Assembly (NCBI GenBank): GCA_963853835.1
Contig: OY970829.1
Span: forward strand, 11,080,446-11,144,445
Source: Calendula officinalis
Taxonomy: Eukaryota > Streptophyta > Magnoliopsida > Asterales > Asteraceae
Reading direction: 5' to 3'
Length of the DNA stretch: 64,000 bases
In this document: one piece after another, positions 63,961 to 64,000 of the stretch
How the letters are laid out: every line of letters begins with the position of its first letter
Numbering within the stretch: the first letter of the stretch is position 1
Notes under the pieces: generated by a model
What the model saw: only the letters and a program-made list of their open reading frames with translations
Databases searched by the model: none
Told to the model about the DNA's origin: nothing
Position numbers and translations under genes: made by a program

Positions 63961-64000
63961 AAGTAAAATTAAGAATTAAGAGTAATTTACAAAAACTTTA

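Larger units (their letters stand above)
59808..64000 (-). mobile_element. 3' half of a second, diverged copy of the large Copia family, running off the window
   Basis: Read on the minus strand: a motif-rich leader, post-pol gene A, post-pol gene B, polypurine tract AGGGGGAGAT and a 3' LTR (TGTTGGGATC ... CCTGACA). The pol part would lie beyond 64000. The LTR is shorter than in the first copy and the proteins are clearly diverged, so it belongs to another subfamily. Bases 59803-59807 (ACCCC) would be one target duplication; the other is outside the window. Confidence 0.85.

Overview
The window looks like a piece of a eudicot plant nuclear genome. It is AT-rich, has intron-rich genes with GT..AG splice sites, and is full of LTR retrotransposons, short terminal-inverted-repeat (TIR) elements and microsatellites. 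The flavour of the Copia post-pol genes and of the receptor kinases suggests an Asteraceae-like genome, but that is from memory of family style and was not tested.

The host genes are three tandem, same-strand leucine-rich-repeat receptor kinases at 662-9233, 32948-39310 and 51401-59143. Each can be spliced by eye into 19 exons with an unbroken reading frame (951, 949 and 943 codons). Intron positions and phases match, and most exon lengths are identical. Domain order is signal peptide, LRR N-cap, LRRs, a Cys-bearing membrane-proximal ectodomain, one transmembrane helix and a Ser/Thr kinase. This is the LRR-VIII-1 group that includes the Arabidopsis H2O2 sensor HPCA1 (At5g49760) and At5g49770. 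Copies 1 and 2 are close; copy 3 is more diverged. Copy 1 has two odd features: Asp in the glycine-rich loop and a changed Cys spacing in the ectodomain.

The space between the genes is mobile DNA. Between genes 1 and 2 there are nested hAT-like elements (9878-11431), a further TIR element (11975-12640), a head-to-head inverted pair of LINE 3' fragments (14572-15602), and a complete 11.46-kb Copia element (15603-27064, 652-bp LTRs, target duplication GAGTG). The Copia element landed just after the LINE stop codon. Next comes a cluster at 27850-31760 in which TIR elements alternate with long (TA)n tracts. Between genes 2 and 3 lie a compact Copia element (40973-45789, 168-bp LTRs, duplication GTAAC), an AT-rich array of repeated modules (about 45.9-49.4 kb), a Stowaway-type MITE and a hAT-like MITE. 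After gene 3, the 3' half of a second, diverged copy of the large Copia family runs on the minus strand to the window edge (59808-64000).

The most interesting signal is in the large Copia family. It carries extra genes after pol (a roughly 300-residue N-terminal module and a long, charged, coiled-coil-like protein with a conserved C-terminal block). It is also studded with a short DNA motif, ACTACTG(A/G) or its complement, in the LTR, in the leader before the extra genes, and inside protein-coding linkers on both strands, always with the same codons. Both diverged copies in the window show this. It looks like a selected DNA-level signal.

The introns of the receptor kinases hold about a dozen MITE-like elements, several with clear TIRs and target duplications. 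No tRNA or rRNA gene, CRISPR array or bacterial feature was seen. All calls were made by reading the sequence; no alignment or database search was run.
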